From positions 1 through 64,000 of the forward strand of contig JAICUB010000005.1 of the NCBI GenBank assembly GCA_025936045.1: a stretch of DNA of 64,000 nt, given 5' to 3'. Shown piece by piece: positions 23,603-33,099 of this stretch. The notes beneath the pieces were generated by a model. That model saw only the letters and a list, made by a program, of their open reading frames with translations, ran no database searches and had not been told where the DNA came from. The number at the start of each line of letters is the position of its first letter. Positions within the stretch are counted from its first letter, which is position 1. A program made the translations under genes and the position numbers. The DNA is from Polyangiaceae bacterium (GTDB lineage Bacteria; Myxococcota_A; Polyangia; Polyangiales; Polyangiaceae).

Positions 23603-24124
23603 ATGACCCCCGCTGACGCGCGTTTTCTCGAGGCTTTTCCTGCTTGGCTCAAGAGCCTCGGCGCGGACGCGCGTGAGCTCGCTGCGGTCGTAGAGGACGA
23701 GAGCGCGCCGGAGAGCGCGCGCACGAGCGCCGCGAGCGCGCTCAATTATCTCTTCAAATCGCTCGATCTCATCCCTGACGGCCTCGAGGACATCGGATTC
23801 ATCGACGACGCTTTCGTGTTTCGCGTCGCCGCCTCGCACGTCGCGGCCGAGGCGGGCGTTCTCGCGCGGCTCGCGGCGGACGCCGCGCTCATCGAAGAGT
23901 TTCTCGGCGACGTGTACCCGCGCCTCACGGCGTACGTCGGAGACCTCGAGCGTGCCAAGGTGCGCGGCCGCGGCGTCGGCGAGGTCGTCTCCGACGCGCC
24001 CGTGCGTGACGAGTTCGTGCGCGAGGTACGCGCCTGGGCGGACGGCTATACGTCGCCTGCGTTCTTGCGCGACGACAAGAACCTCGTGAAGCTCCGTTCC
24101 TTCCTGAGCGCGAAGCTGAAATAG
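23603..24124 (+). CDS. DUF1232 (YkvA-like) protein
   Basis: 173 residues. The core NYLFKSLDLIPDGLEDIGFIDDAFVFRVAA (about 48-78) is the DUF1232 signature (Y-L-x-x-x-D-L-I-P-D ... G-x-x-D-D). Family function is unknown; members are small, partly hydrophobic proteins. The remaining sequence is mixed alpha-helical without motifs. TAGGTT lies ten bases before the ATG, preceded 18 bases earlier by TTGCCG, a possible promoter. It runs tail-to-tail with the next gene, only six bases apart. Confidence 0.8.
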   Translation: MTPADARFLEAFPAWLKSLGADARELAAVVEDESAPESARTSAASALNYLFKSLDLIPDGLEDIGFIDDAFVFRVAASHVAAEAGVLARLAADAALIEEFLGDVYPRLTAYVGDLERAKVRGRGVGEVVSDAPVRDEFVREVRAWADGYTSPAFLRDDKNLVKLRSFLSAKLK

Positions 24125-24130
24125 GCCGAC

Positions 24131-25453
24131 TCAGCGCCGGCACGCAGGCAGCTCGACGGAAATGGGCCAATCATTCGTTTTCTCGCAGGTCAGCGAGAAG
24201 CCACAGGGGCCACCGTGCTCCGTTTGGAGCGCCGCCAAACGCGTCATGCATTCTGCGACGCGCTCGGCGTTGTCTCCCTGCTTCCGTTCCACGTAGCGGC
24301 TGGTTGCCCCGAAGTTTTGAGCCGCGAAGATCAGCAGCACCGGCGCCATGGCGAGCGCCGGCGAGTCCAGCGCGACGGACGACGCAAAGCGCCTCACGAC
24401 GCGTTCGATGAGCGGCAGGGCCACGAAGCAAGCGAGAAGAACGCAAAATAGGCTCTGGACGTAAAGATATCGGATGCCGTGATCGATCTGATGGTCCGTC
24501 TTGCTCGCAACGATCGTCGTCGTGACTGCGAGCACTCCGTACGCCGCCAGTAGAGCCGGCGCGCGCATGCCGCCGAGGTTTTTCGCGACGACCCAACCAA
24601 TCACCGCGACGAAGAGCAGCGTCAGCGCACCGTTTACCACCGGACCTTGCTCTCGTAACCAACTCTCGAGCCCCGGTCCGACGAGCGCGCGTTCGATGGA
24701 ACGGGAGAGGTACTCGAGCGAGCGCAGCACGAGCTCTCCGATATCGAAGCCGAGCGCGCGCCCTGCGCGTCGCCTATCGAGTCCGAACGCCACGTGCGCC
24801 ACGTGGCCAACCAGCATCGAGGCCTGACCCCACCGTTCCGCGGGCGTCGAGGAGCGCCGAAGCTGCAGCACGTTGAGGGGAGCGGCTACGAACGAGAGGG
24901 GATGGGTCCAAACCAGGAGCTCTTGCCAGATTACCGCCAAGCCCGCGCGGGCGAACGACGGCGGCAGTGGAACCCACGACCACAAGAGCACGCAAAAGAG
25001 CGCGTTCCAGATCGAAAAATCCGTGTGGGACACCAGATAGAACTGCCCCACCGGCGCGAGCGCCAGCGCCAGACACGCGGCAAAACGCACGCGATCGTCC
25101 GCGACGACGCTGCGAAACGGCTTCGCGAAAAAGGAGGCGTAGGTAAATAAGGACAAAGCCGTCGGCAGCACGGTCATCAAATAGGGGCTGGCCCGGAGCG
25201 GGAGCCGCACGACCAAGTACCCCACCAGATTCGGCAGCAACGGCATGTAGCCGCTCTTGAAGCGAAAGACGTGCTCGAGCTCGCGATGCTCGAAAAAGGA
25301 CGCAAAGACCTTGGCGCCGTCTTCGACGCGCATGGTCGGGTGAAACAAGAGGTCGTGCGATCGCCAAAAGAGAATCAGTGCGAGCAGCGTGATCAGGCTT
25401 GGCCACGACACGATTGCTCGAGCCGTCGCCGCCCGCTCATTCGTCGAATCCAC
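24131..25453 (-). CDS. Polytopic membrane protein, possibly glycosyltransferase-like
   Basis: 440 residues from GTG 25453 with about nine hydrophobic helices (SLITLLALILFWRS, LMTVLPTALSLFTYASFF, LFCVLLACFVALPLIERVV). The layout resembles GT-C/PMT-type membrane proteins: an acidic stretch MRVEDGAKVFASFFEHRE after the first helix and a C-terminal soluble tail with four Cys (CMTRL, GPCGFSLTCEKT, PACRR). No DD/DE catalytic signature is certain. It lies 71 bases downstream of the degenerate kinase gene, so it may share its transcript. Confidence 0.7.
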   Translation of the reverse strand: MDSTNERAATARAIVSWPSLITLLALILFWRSHDLLFHPTMRVEDGAKVFASFFEHRELEHVFRFKSGYMPLLPNLVGYLVVRLPLRASPYLMTVLPTALSLFTYASFFAKPFRSVVADDRVRFAACLALALAPVGQFYLVSHTDFSIWNALFCVLLWSWVPLPPSFARAGLAVIWQELLVWTHPLSFVAAPLNVLQLRRSSTPAERWGQASMLVGHVAHVAFGLDRRRAGRALGFDIGELVLRSLEYLSRSIERALVGPGLESWLREQGPVVNGALTLLFVAVIGWVVAKNLGGMRAPALLAAYGVLAVTTTIVASKTDHQIDHGIRYLYVQSLFCVLLACFVALPLIERVVRRFASSVALDSPALAMAPVLLIFAAQNFGATSRYVERKQGDNAERVAECMTRLAALQTEHGGPCGFSLTCEKTNDWPISVELPACRR

Positions 25454-25524
25454 GGCCGATTTGCAGGCCGAACAAGAGGCGCGTCAAGGTGAACGTCTGC
25501 GCGGCCCTGATTCTTCGCTGACCG

Positions 25525-26637
25525 TCAGGCTGCCCCTGCGAGCGCGCGCGCGGCCGCCCGAGCGCGATCGCTGCGCGGTGCGTAGTGGTCACCGAGCGCA
25601 GGGGCCGCCGCGGTCGAGAGCGCGAGATCGAGACTCACGGCGTCGAGATCGGACAAGAGCGCTTTCATGCTCGGGTAGCGGTTCGCGGGGTCCTTTTTGG
25701 TGGCGCGCACGACGACGGCGTCGAGCCGCGCGTCGAGCCCGTCCACGAGCCACGACGGCGGCGGAATCGGCGAGGACACGTGGTGACGCAGCAGCGTCGT
25801 ACCGAGCTCGAGGTCGAACGGCAGCTGGCCGGTGAGTAACCGAAAGAGCACGACGCCGAGCGCATACACGTCCGTTCGCGCGTCGACGGGGTCACCGAGG
25901 ATTTGCTCGGGCGCCATGTACTTCGCGGTACCGCGCAGGATCAGCCGTCCATGGCGCTCGCTCGGATCCTCGACGCCCGGCACCCAAGCGAGATCGAAAT
26001 CGAGAATTTTCAGGCTCATGCCGCGTGCATGCGCGACGATGAAGAGATTTTCCGGCTTCACGTCGAGATGGACGATGCCGGTCGCATGCGCCGCGGCGAG
26101 GCCCCGCGCGGCGTCGCGGGCAAGCGCCACCACGCGTTCGGGCGGCAGGCGGCGCTCGCGGCCGAGCGTCGCGTCGAGGGATTCTCCGCGCAAAAGCTCC
26201 ATCACGGCGAACGGGTGACCTTCGCGCGGTTCCACGACCGAGAGCACCCGCACCACGTTTTGATGACTGATCCCCATCGCCGCCCTCGCTCCGGCGAGGA
26301 AGCATGCGCGCAGGATCGGATCGCGCGCCGCCTCGTCCTTCAGCAATTTCACGGCCCGCTCGTCACCGGTGGCGAGGTCCTTCGCGAGATAAATAAGTGC
26401 CGTGCCGCCCGCGTCGATGGCGCGTTCGAGCTCGTAGCGACCCCCGACCACGCGCCTCGGCTCCGCGGCGTCGGGCGTTTGAGCGCGCGCGCTCGGCGGG
26501 GCCGGCTTCTCCGGCTTTCGGGGCGCCGTCGCGGGGGTGGGCGGCGTCGTCTCGTAGATGTAACGGAGCGCCGAGCAGCGCAGAGCCTCGGCGGGAAGGG
26601 GATGCGAGGACAAGCGAGGCATGGGGCCCTCGCGCAT
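25525..26637 (-). CDS. Degenerate eukaryote-like Ser/Thr protein kinase
   Basis: 370 residues, start ATG 26637 with GGAG nine bases upstream. A Pro/Ala-rich leader (1-60) precedes one kinase domain (65-345); no membrane helix. It keeps the ATP lysine (K97 in AVKLL), the catalytic Asp192, Lys194 and Asn197 (HLDVKPEN) and the metal Asp213. It departs from the rule elsewhere: the glycine loop is AGGTALIY, the helix-C Glu position is Gly116 (FLAGARAA for FLREARA), HRD is HLD, and DFG is DFD (213-215). The APE motif (MAPEQ) is intact. It may be weakly active or a pseudokinase. It is the third gene of a kinase-Rieske-kinase run, 18 bases after the Rieske gene. Confidence 0.88.
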   Translation of the reverse strand: MREGPMPRLSSHPLPAEALRCSALRYIYETTPPTPATAPRKPEKPAPPSARAQTPDAAEPRRVVGGRYELERAIDAGGTALIYLAKDLATGDERAVKLLKDEAARDPILRACFLAGARAAMGISHQNVVRVLSVVEPREGHPFAVMELLRGESLDATLGRERRLPPERVVALARDAARGLAAAHATGIVHLDVKPENLFIVAHARGMSLKILDFDLAWVPGVEDPSERHGRLILRGTAKYMAPEQILGDPVDARTDVYALGVVLFRLLTGQLPFDLELGTTLLRHHVSSPIPPPSWLVDGLDARLDAVVVRATKKDPANRYPSMKALLSDLDAVSLDLALSTAAAPALGDHYAPRSDRARAAARALAGAA

Positions 26638-26655
26638 TAGCCGAAGCTCCGTGGA

Positions 26656-27042
26656 TTAACCCAAATTTTCCGCGACGATCACGACCGGTGGCAACACCTC
26701 GACGACGGCGTCGGCGCCGTCGAGCGCGACGGCGAACTGCTCGAGGTAGAGCCCCGCGCAAGGCCCGGCGCTGCAAAGGCCGGTCTCCGGCAGGAACAGC
26801 GCTCCGTGGTTCCGGCAAAAGATACGGTCGAGCTCCGCGTCGTAAAAGTCGCCGAAGCCGAGGTCGAGGTCGACGCTCCAGTGCGGGCAGGAGTTCGCGT
26901 AGGCAAAGAAGCCGAGCCGGTGGCGCAGCAAGAAACCTTCATAGGCTCGCCCCGCTCGCTGGTACGTGAACGTGCGCGCTTCCCCCTCCGCGAGGCTCGT
27001 TGCGTCCGCGACCCGCACGCTCGAGTCACTCGGAGCCGCCAT
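26656..27042 (-). CDS. Rieske [2Fe-2S] ferredoxin-like protein
   Basis: 128 residues from ATG 27042, just after the kinase stop; an earlier in-frame start at 27093 would overlap the kinase gene by 41 bases. Both halves of the Rieske motif are present: C52-x-H54 (SCPHW) and C76-x2-H79 (FCRNHGALF). A GLCSAGPCAGLYL strand follows, matching the family G-x-C-x-x-G-P-C-x-x-x-L pattern. No signal peptide or oxygenase domain, so it is a small soluble cytosolic electron carrier or redox sensor. The setting between two protein kinases is unusual. Confidence 0.9.
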   Translation of the reverse strand: MAAPSDSSVRVADATSLAEGEARTFTYQRAGRAYEGFLLRHRLGFFAYANSCPHWSVDLDLGFGDFYDAELDRIFCRNHGALFLPETGLCSAGPCAGLYLEQFAVALDGADAVVEVLPPVVIVAENLG

Positions 27043-27052
27043 CTGCTCGGGA

Positions 27053-28825
<1,773 letters not shown>

Positions 28826-28875
28826 ATTGATTGTGTCGAGTGAACGCTGGTGAGCCGCGGCCGCTCGAGATACCC

Positions 28876-28904
28876 ATGCTAGCGGGAGGCGTTCCTCAAA
28901 GCAA
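28876..28904 (-). promoter_or_regulatory. Weak candidate promoter for the kinase-Rieske-kinase genes
   Basis: TTGCTT (28904-28899), 17 bases, TAGCAT (28881-28876) on the minus strand, about 50 bases before the kinase start. It directly abuts the terminator-like hairpin of the upstream gene. Confidence 0.25.
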
Positions 28905-28919
28905 AGCGCGAAGCGCGCT
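28890..28919 (-). terminator. Terminator-like hairpin after the secreted Pro-rich protein gene
   Basis: AGCGCG and CGCGCT (28919-28914 with 28910-28905, three-base loop) followed on the minus strand by TTGCTTTGAGG, starting 17 bases beyond the stop codon. Confidence 0.45.
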
Positions 28920-28936
28920 AGGTGCGCCGAAATTTC

Positions 28937-29719
28937 TCAGAAGACCACGCTCATGACCGGAATGTGGACTTCTGTGTGTTGGGTGACGCCGTACATCGCC
29001 AGTTCGGTGCTGGTGTAGGTGTTTTGGATCTCGACGGCGGGCACGCGCAACGCGAGCGCTTCGGGTGTGAGCGCCACGAGCGCGGGAGGCGTGAGCGAAA
29101 GCGGCGGCATCCGCGACACCGCGAGGTGATGTCGGACGCGAGGAACGCTCGACGTCGGCGGTACCGGTGGCGGCGGAGTAGCGCCGGGTGTGGGCGACTC
29201 GGTGGCGGGCGGGGGCACTGCGGGTGCAGGTGTTACCGGCTCGGGCGGAGTCGTCGTCGCGGGGGCAGCCGGCGGCACGGGGGCCGTCGCCGGGGCGTCC
29301 GGCTGCGGCGGATTCGCGACCGGCTCGTCCGCGGGCGGCTTGTCGGTGAGATAATCCACCGGGGGCTCGTAAGCGGTGCGGCTGAGCGCGAACACGATGC
29401 TCGGAATCACGAGCGTCATGCCGCCCGCGAGCATCAAGAGATCGACGCGAGGGCTCGCGTTCTTCTCGATGAAGTAGCCGCCGACGCCGCCGCCGGCTGC
29501 GCCGAGGACCGCGCCGCCAGCGTAAGCCCAACCGGACTTCACGCCGGCGGCGGCTTCGACCGTCACGACGAGCTCGCCACCGAGCAGCGCGCCGCCGATC
29601 GTGCCCTTCGGTTTACCGTCCGTGTCGGCCTTGCCTATGTCCGCCGACGCCTTGCTCGAAATGAGCGAAACAGCGAGTGCGAGCGGTGCGACCCCTACGA
29701 GCATCCCGACGAAGCGCAT
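28937..29719 (-). CDS. Secreted Pro-rich protein with a membrane segment (unknown function)
   Basis: 260 residues from ATG 29719, supported by GGAG six bases upstream. A signal peptide (VGMLVGVAPLALAVSLISSKASA) leads to a Gly/Ala-rich hydrophobic stretch (GGAVLGAAGGGVGGYFI), then a helix (LLMLAGGMTLVIPSIVFALS). A roughly 75-residue Pro/Ala/Thr linker follows. The C-terminal domain of about 70 residues (SRMPPLSLTPPALVALTPEALALRV split over several strands) ends in VHIPVMSVVF. I recognise no family. It looks like an envelope protein. It is divergent from ctaB. Confidence 0.7.
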   Translation of the reverse strand: MRFVGMLVGVAPLALAVSLISSKASADIGKADTDGKPKGTIGGALLGGELVVTVEAAAGVKSGWAYAGGAVLGAAGGGVGGYFIEKNASPRVDLLMLAGGMTLVIPSIVFALSRTAYEPPVDYLTDKPPADEPVANPPQPDAPATAPVPPAAPATTTPPEPVTPAPAVPPPATESPTPGATPPPPVPPTSSVPRVRHHLAVSRMPPLSLTPPALVALTPEALALRVPAVEIQNTYTSTELAMYGVTQHTEVHIPVMSVVF

Positions 29720-29910
29720 GTCTTTCTCCGTTACCCGCCGCGAGGATAACACCGAGACTGGCCGCGGAAAGCTCCGACCCAACGGGAAAAACGCCATGGC
29801 AGAGCTGACACACCCGGTCCCATGGCCGAAAAATGCCAACTCCTGCCGGAAATCCCGCGCTCGGCCGCCGCGCGCGCAAGCAAAATGCTAGAAGGCCCGC
29901 GGAGTCGCGC

Positions 29911-30810
29911 GTGAACGAAACTCTCGTCAAAGGGCAGGAGGCTCAGGATGCCTCGGGATTTCTCCGCACGCTCGGGACGCTCGTCGAGCTGACGAAGCCG
30001 AGCATCGTGGGGCTCGTCATGGTCACGGCGACGTGCGGCGCCCTCGTCGCGGGCGGCCCGCTTCCGCTCGCGCGCCTCGCCGCTGCGCTCGTCGCGACGA
30101 CCCTGGTCGTCGGCGCCGCGAACGCGCTCAACATGTACGCCGAGCGCGACTCCGACGCGCTCATGCGCCGCACGCAAGGCCGGCCGCTTCCGTCCGGCCG
30201 CCTGAGTGCCGAGGTGGCGCTCGGGTTCGGCCTGCTCGCCGCGAGCATCGGGCTCAACGTGCTCGGCGTCGTCGCGGGCGGCCTCGCGTGCGGGCTCACG
30301 CTCCTCGCGTTCGCGAGTTACGTCTTCGTGTATACGCCGCTCAAGCGCCTGACGCCGCATGCGCTCATCGTGGGCGCGCTGCCCGGCGCGCTTCCGCCGC
30401 TCATCGGGTATGCGGCCGTGCGGGGCACGCTCGGGTGGCCCGCGTTGTTTCTCTTCGCCGTGCTCTTCGTGTGGCAGCTGCCGCACTTCTTGGCGATCGC
30501 GCTCTTCTTGCAGGAAGACTACCGGCGCGGCGGCATGCAGGTGTACTCGGTGGCTCGCGGGAGCGAAGCGGCCGTGCGGGCGGCGCGCGCCTGGACGGTC
30601 GTGCTGGTTCTCTTGACGCTGCTCCCCGCCTGCGGACACGCGGTGCATCCGGGATATTTCGCGGTCGTCGTGCCCGCAGGGCTCGCGTTTGCTGCGCTCG
30701 TTTTCGTGAAGCCCGCCGAGCTCACGCGCGTGCGCTGGGCGCGGCGCGTGTTCTTCGCCTCGATGCCGTATCTCGTGATCGTCTACGCCGCCTTCGTCGC
30801 CGCGGCTTGA
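29911..30810 (+). CDS. ctaB: Protoheme IX farnesyltransferase (heme o synthase)
   Basis: 299 residues from GTG 29911, chosen for GGAG six bases upstream; the ATG at 29833 has no ribosome-binding site. A UbiA-type prenyltransferase with about nine helices. The first Asp-rich loop is N-x3-D-x3-D: NMYAERDSDALMRRTQGRP; the second is near SYVFVYTPLKR and QEDYRRGGMQ. It converts heme b to heme o, the first step to heme a for the caa3 oxidase encoded at the left of the window. An extended -10-like TGCTAGAAG lies upstream at about 29887-29895. Confidence 0.95.
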   Translation: MNETLVKGQEAQDASGFLRTLGTLVELTKPSIVGLVMVTATCGALVAGGPLPLARLAAALVATTLVVGAANALNMYAERDSDALMRRTQGRPLPSGRLSAEVALGFGLLAASIGLNVLGVVAGGLACGLTLLAFASYVFVYTPLKRLTPHALIVGALPGALPPLIGYAAVRGTLGWPALFLFAVLFVWQLPHFLAIALFLQEDYRRGGMQVYSVARGSEAAVRAARAWTVVLVLLTLLPACGHAVHPGYFAVVVPAGLAFAALVFVKPAELTRVRWARRVFFASMPYLVIVYAAFVAAA

Positions 30811-30823
30811 AGAGGAGGTGGGG

Positions 30824-31483
30824 GTGAGCACTCGCGTCGCGCTCGTTCGTCACGGCGCGACGACGCTGACAGCCGAGGATCGCTTCGCGGGTTCGACCGA
30901 CGTCGAGCTTTCGGAGACGGGACGCGCTCAAGCGCAGGCGCTCGCCGCGCGTCTATCGACGGTGCCGCTCGTCGCCGTATACACGAGCCCGCTGCGCCGC
31001 ACGCTCGCGACCGCCTCCATCCTCGCCGAACCCCACGGCCTCACGCCCGTCACGCGCGAGGGCTTGCGCGAGATCGATCACGGCCATTGGGAGACGCTGA
31101 CTCGCGCGGACGTCGAGGCGCGCTTCGCGAGCGAATACGACGCGTGGGAGCAGGACCCCTTCGCGTTCGCGCCGGCGGGCGGTGAGTCGGGCGCGCACGT
31201 GATGGCGCGCGCGCTGCCCGTGCTGCGCGAAATCGTGCTCGCGCACGAGGGCGCGAGCGTGGCGGTCGTCTCGCACAAGGCGACGATTCGGCTCTTGCTT
31301 TGCGCCTTGCTCGGCATCGACGCTCGCGGTTATCGCGACCGGCTCGATCAGGCACCCGCCTGCCTCAACGTGGTCGAGTTCAACGGCCCCGTGCGCGCGC
31401 GCCTGATGGCTTATAACGACGTCTCCCACTACGCGAGCGCTCCGCGGCGGCCCGAAGGCCAGCTCTCGAAGTGGTGGCAGTAG
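30824..31483 (+). CDS. Histidine phosphatase (phosphoglycerate mutase-like) family protein
   Basis: 219 residues from GTG 30824, preceded by AGGAGG five bases upstream, the best Shine-Dalgarno in the window. Catalytic RHG in LVRHGATTLTAEDRFAG, an Arg in SPLRRTLATA, Glu in LREIDHGHWE and second His in VSHKATIRLLL define the superfamily. It resembles CobC-type alpha-ribazole phosphatases as much as sugar phosphatases, so the substrate is open. It starts 13 bases after ctaB and is probably co-transcribed. Confidence 0.88.
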   Translation: MSTRVALVRHGATTLTAEDRFAGSTDVELSETGRAQAQALAARLSTVPLVAVYTSPLRRTLATASILAEPHGLTPVTREGLREIDHGHWETLTRADVEARFASEYDAWEQDPFAFAPAGGESGAHVMARALPVLREIVLAHEGASVAVVSHKATIRLLLCALLGIDARGYRDRLDQAPACLNVVEFNGPVRARLMAYNDVSHYASAPRRPEGQLSKWWQ

Positions 31484-31497
31484 GTCCACCTCACGGC

Positions 31498-31551
31498 GCC
31501 GCGCGTCGCGTGCTGCCAGCACCTGCACGGGCACGCCGTGCGACACGCGGC
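31498..31551. repeat. Large branched inverted repeat between convergent genes
   Basis: Outer arms 31498-31509 and 31540-31551 pair at 11 of 12 positions (one C/A mismatch). Inside sit two smaller hairpins, 31510-31522 (GTGCTG/CAGCAC) and about 31527-31539 (ACGG/CCGT). The result is a three-way junction shape on either strand. TTTT occurs at 31565-31568 on the plus side. It lies between the stops of two convergent genes, so it may be a bidirectional terminator. Confidence 0.6.
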
Positions 31552-31590
31552 AACCGAGCGGGCGTTTTCGTCGGCGCGAGCTCGAGACGG

Positions 31591-31977
31591 TCAGCGATTT
31601 TTGGTGCTCTTCGCGGCGAGGCGTTCGACGAGCTCGTGGACCTGCTCGCGATCGGCGGCCCAGAGCTCGGGGTAAAGCGTGATGAGCGCGATGAAATCCC
31701 GGCGCGCGTTCGAGTCGAGCGCCGCGTAAAGCGCCGCCACGTCGACGAACTCCATGCGCTCCGCCGGCGTCATGGTGTCGAACACGGAAATGAGACTCTG
31801 ATAGACGGAGGCCGCGACGTTCTTTTGCCGCGTGGGCGGCTCGGAAGCGAAGCGGCGGCGTGGCGACGGCGCGACGGGGATGGGCGGTAACGTGAAGGTG
31901 CCCGGCTTTTTCTCCGCGCGCCCGCCTGGTGCAGCCGGTGCGCGCGACGGTTTCGGCGGTGGTCTTCGAGAGCTCAT
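31591..31977 (-). CDS. Small protein with Pro/Arg-rich N terminus (unknown function)
   Basis: 128 residues. The first 55 are Pro/Arg/Lys-rich and probably disordered. A compact helical C-terminal domain follows (SVYQSLISVFDTMTPAERME, DVAALYAALDSNARRDFIAL, REQVHELVERLA). The start ATG overlaps the TGA of the membrane protein gene (ATGA), so it is translationally coupled and is the last of three genes beginning with the TonB-like protein. No family recognised. Confidence 0.72.
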   Translation of the reverse strand: MSSRRPPPKPSRAPAAPGGRAEKKPGTFTLPPIPVAPSPRRRFASEPPTRQKNVAASVYQSLISVFDTMTPAERMEFVDVAALYAALDSNARRDFIALITLYPELWAADREQVHELVERLAAKSTKNR

Positions 31978-33026
31978 CGGCTGGCGGTCGGCTCCGGCGT
32001 GAGGCCGCGGACGGGCGACACGCCGCGGGGCGGGAGCGCGCTTTGCACGGATGCCGGCACGGCGAGCGCCGCCACCACGAGCAAGAGCGCCGGGAGCGGC
32101 ACGTCGGTGGCGCCCCGCGCGAGCAAGCACAACGCGAAGAGCGCCGCGAGCGGCGCACGCCGGCTCGTGACGAGCAGCGCCACCGTGCCGACGGTGCCGG
32201 CCGCTTCGAGCACGAGCCGCGCGGCAGCCGGTACGAGCGGTGACGGAGCGCGCAGCCACGACGTGACGGCGCGCGCCATCACGATCTCCCACGCGGGGGC
32301 TCCGGGCTCGGTCGCGCCTCGGATCGCGTATCCCCAAATCATCACGAGCAGAAGGCTCAAGAGCGACAAAAGCAGCGCGCGTGCCCCGCGCCGGGCCGCG
32401 AGCAGTCCGAAGGCGAGGCTCACGAGCAGCACCTCGAACGCGAAGCCCACCGTCATGAGCACGCCCGCGAGCCTGTAACCCGCGGCCGAAGCATTTTCGA
32501 CCGCATTTTGTCCCACGCGAATGCCGGCGAGCTCGAACGCGCCGGCGGCCGCCGACAAGAACAGCGCGAAGCCGAGCGCGCGCGTCGCGGGCGCGAGCAT
32601 CGCCACCGCGGAGCTCGCCGCCGCGGCAGCGAGCGCGGCGACGACGAGCGTGCACGCGAGATCGGGCTCGAGAGCACGCCCCGTCGCGGCCATGGTGAGC
32701 ACGCTCGCGGCGGTGCCCGCAGGGATCACGAGCATGCGATAGCCGATGCCGAACGAGCCTTGCGTGAACGTCATCGCGACGGCGCGCAACGTGAACGCGA
32801 CGCCTCCAGCGGCGACCATTTGTGTCAGAAAGCTCGCGACGTGTTGAGTCCGGTCGATGAACGACGCGAGCCCGGTTGCCGCACCGAACAGTGCCGGAAG
32901 GATCGAGCGACCGAGCGTGCTCGCGAGCAGCGCGACCACCGCGAAGGCCGTGACGGGCAAGCCGCCCGGCGGCTCCCAGCTAGGAGGCGAGACCTTGGCA
33001 GGTTGGGCTTCTGCGCTCGCGGGCAT
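31974..33026 (-). CDS. Polytopic membrane protein (unknown function)
   Basis: 350 residues, Ala/Leu/Val-rich with about nine predicted helices (VTAFAVVALLASTLGRSIL, LLLSLLSLLLVMIWGYAI) and a short Pro-containing N-terminal tail. It lies between a TonB-domain protein and a small soluble protein, 73 bases after the former and overlapping the latter. The neighbourhood suggests an envelope energy-coupling or export role, but no motif supports that directly. Confidence 0.75.
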   Translation of the reverse strand: MPASAEAQPAKVSPPSWEPPGGLPVTAFAVVALLASTLGRSILPALFGAATGLASFIDRTQHVASFLTQMVAAGGVAFTLRAVAMTFTQGSFGIGYRMLVIPAGTAASVLTMAATGRALEPDLACTLVVAALAAAAASSAVAMLAPATRALGFALFLSAAAGAFELAGIRVGQNAVENASAAGYRLAGVLMTVGFAFEVLLVSLAFGLLAARRGARALLLSLLSLLLVMIWGYAIRGATEPGAPAWEIVMARAVTSWLRAPSPLVPAAARLVLEAAGTVGTVALLVTSRRAPLAALFALCLLARGATDVPLPALLLVVAALAVPASVQSALPPRGVSPVRGLTPEPTASR

Positions 33027-33099
33027 GCGGACGGAAGAGAGTACGTCACTCCGCGGATTTGCGCTCCGGGAGCGCGCGAGCCGCGCGAAACGCGCCGCT

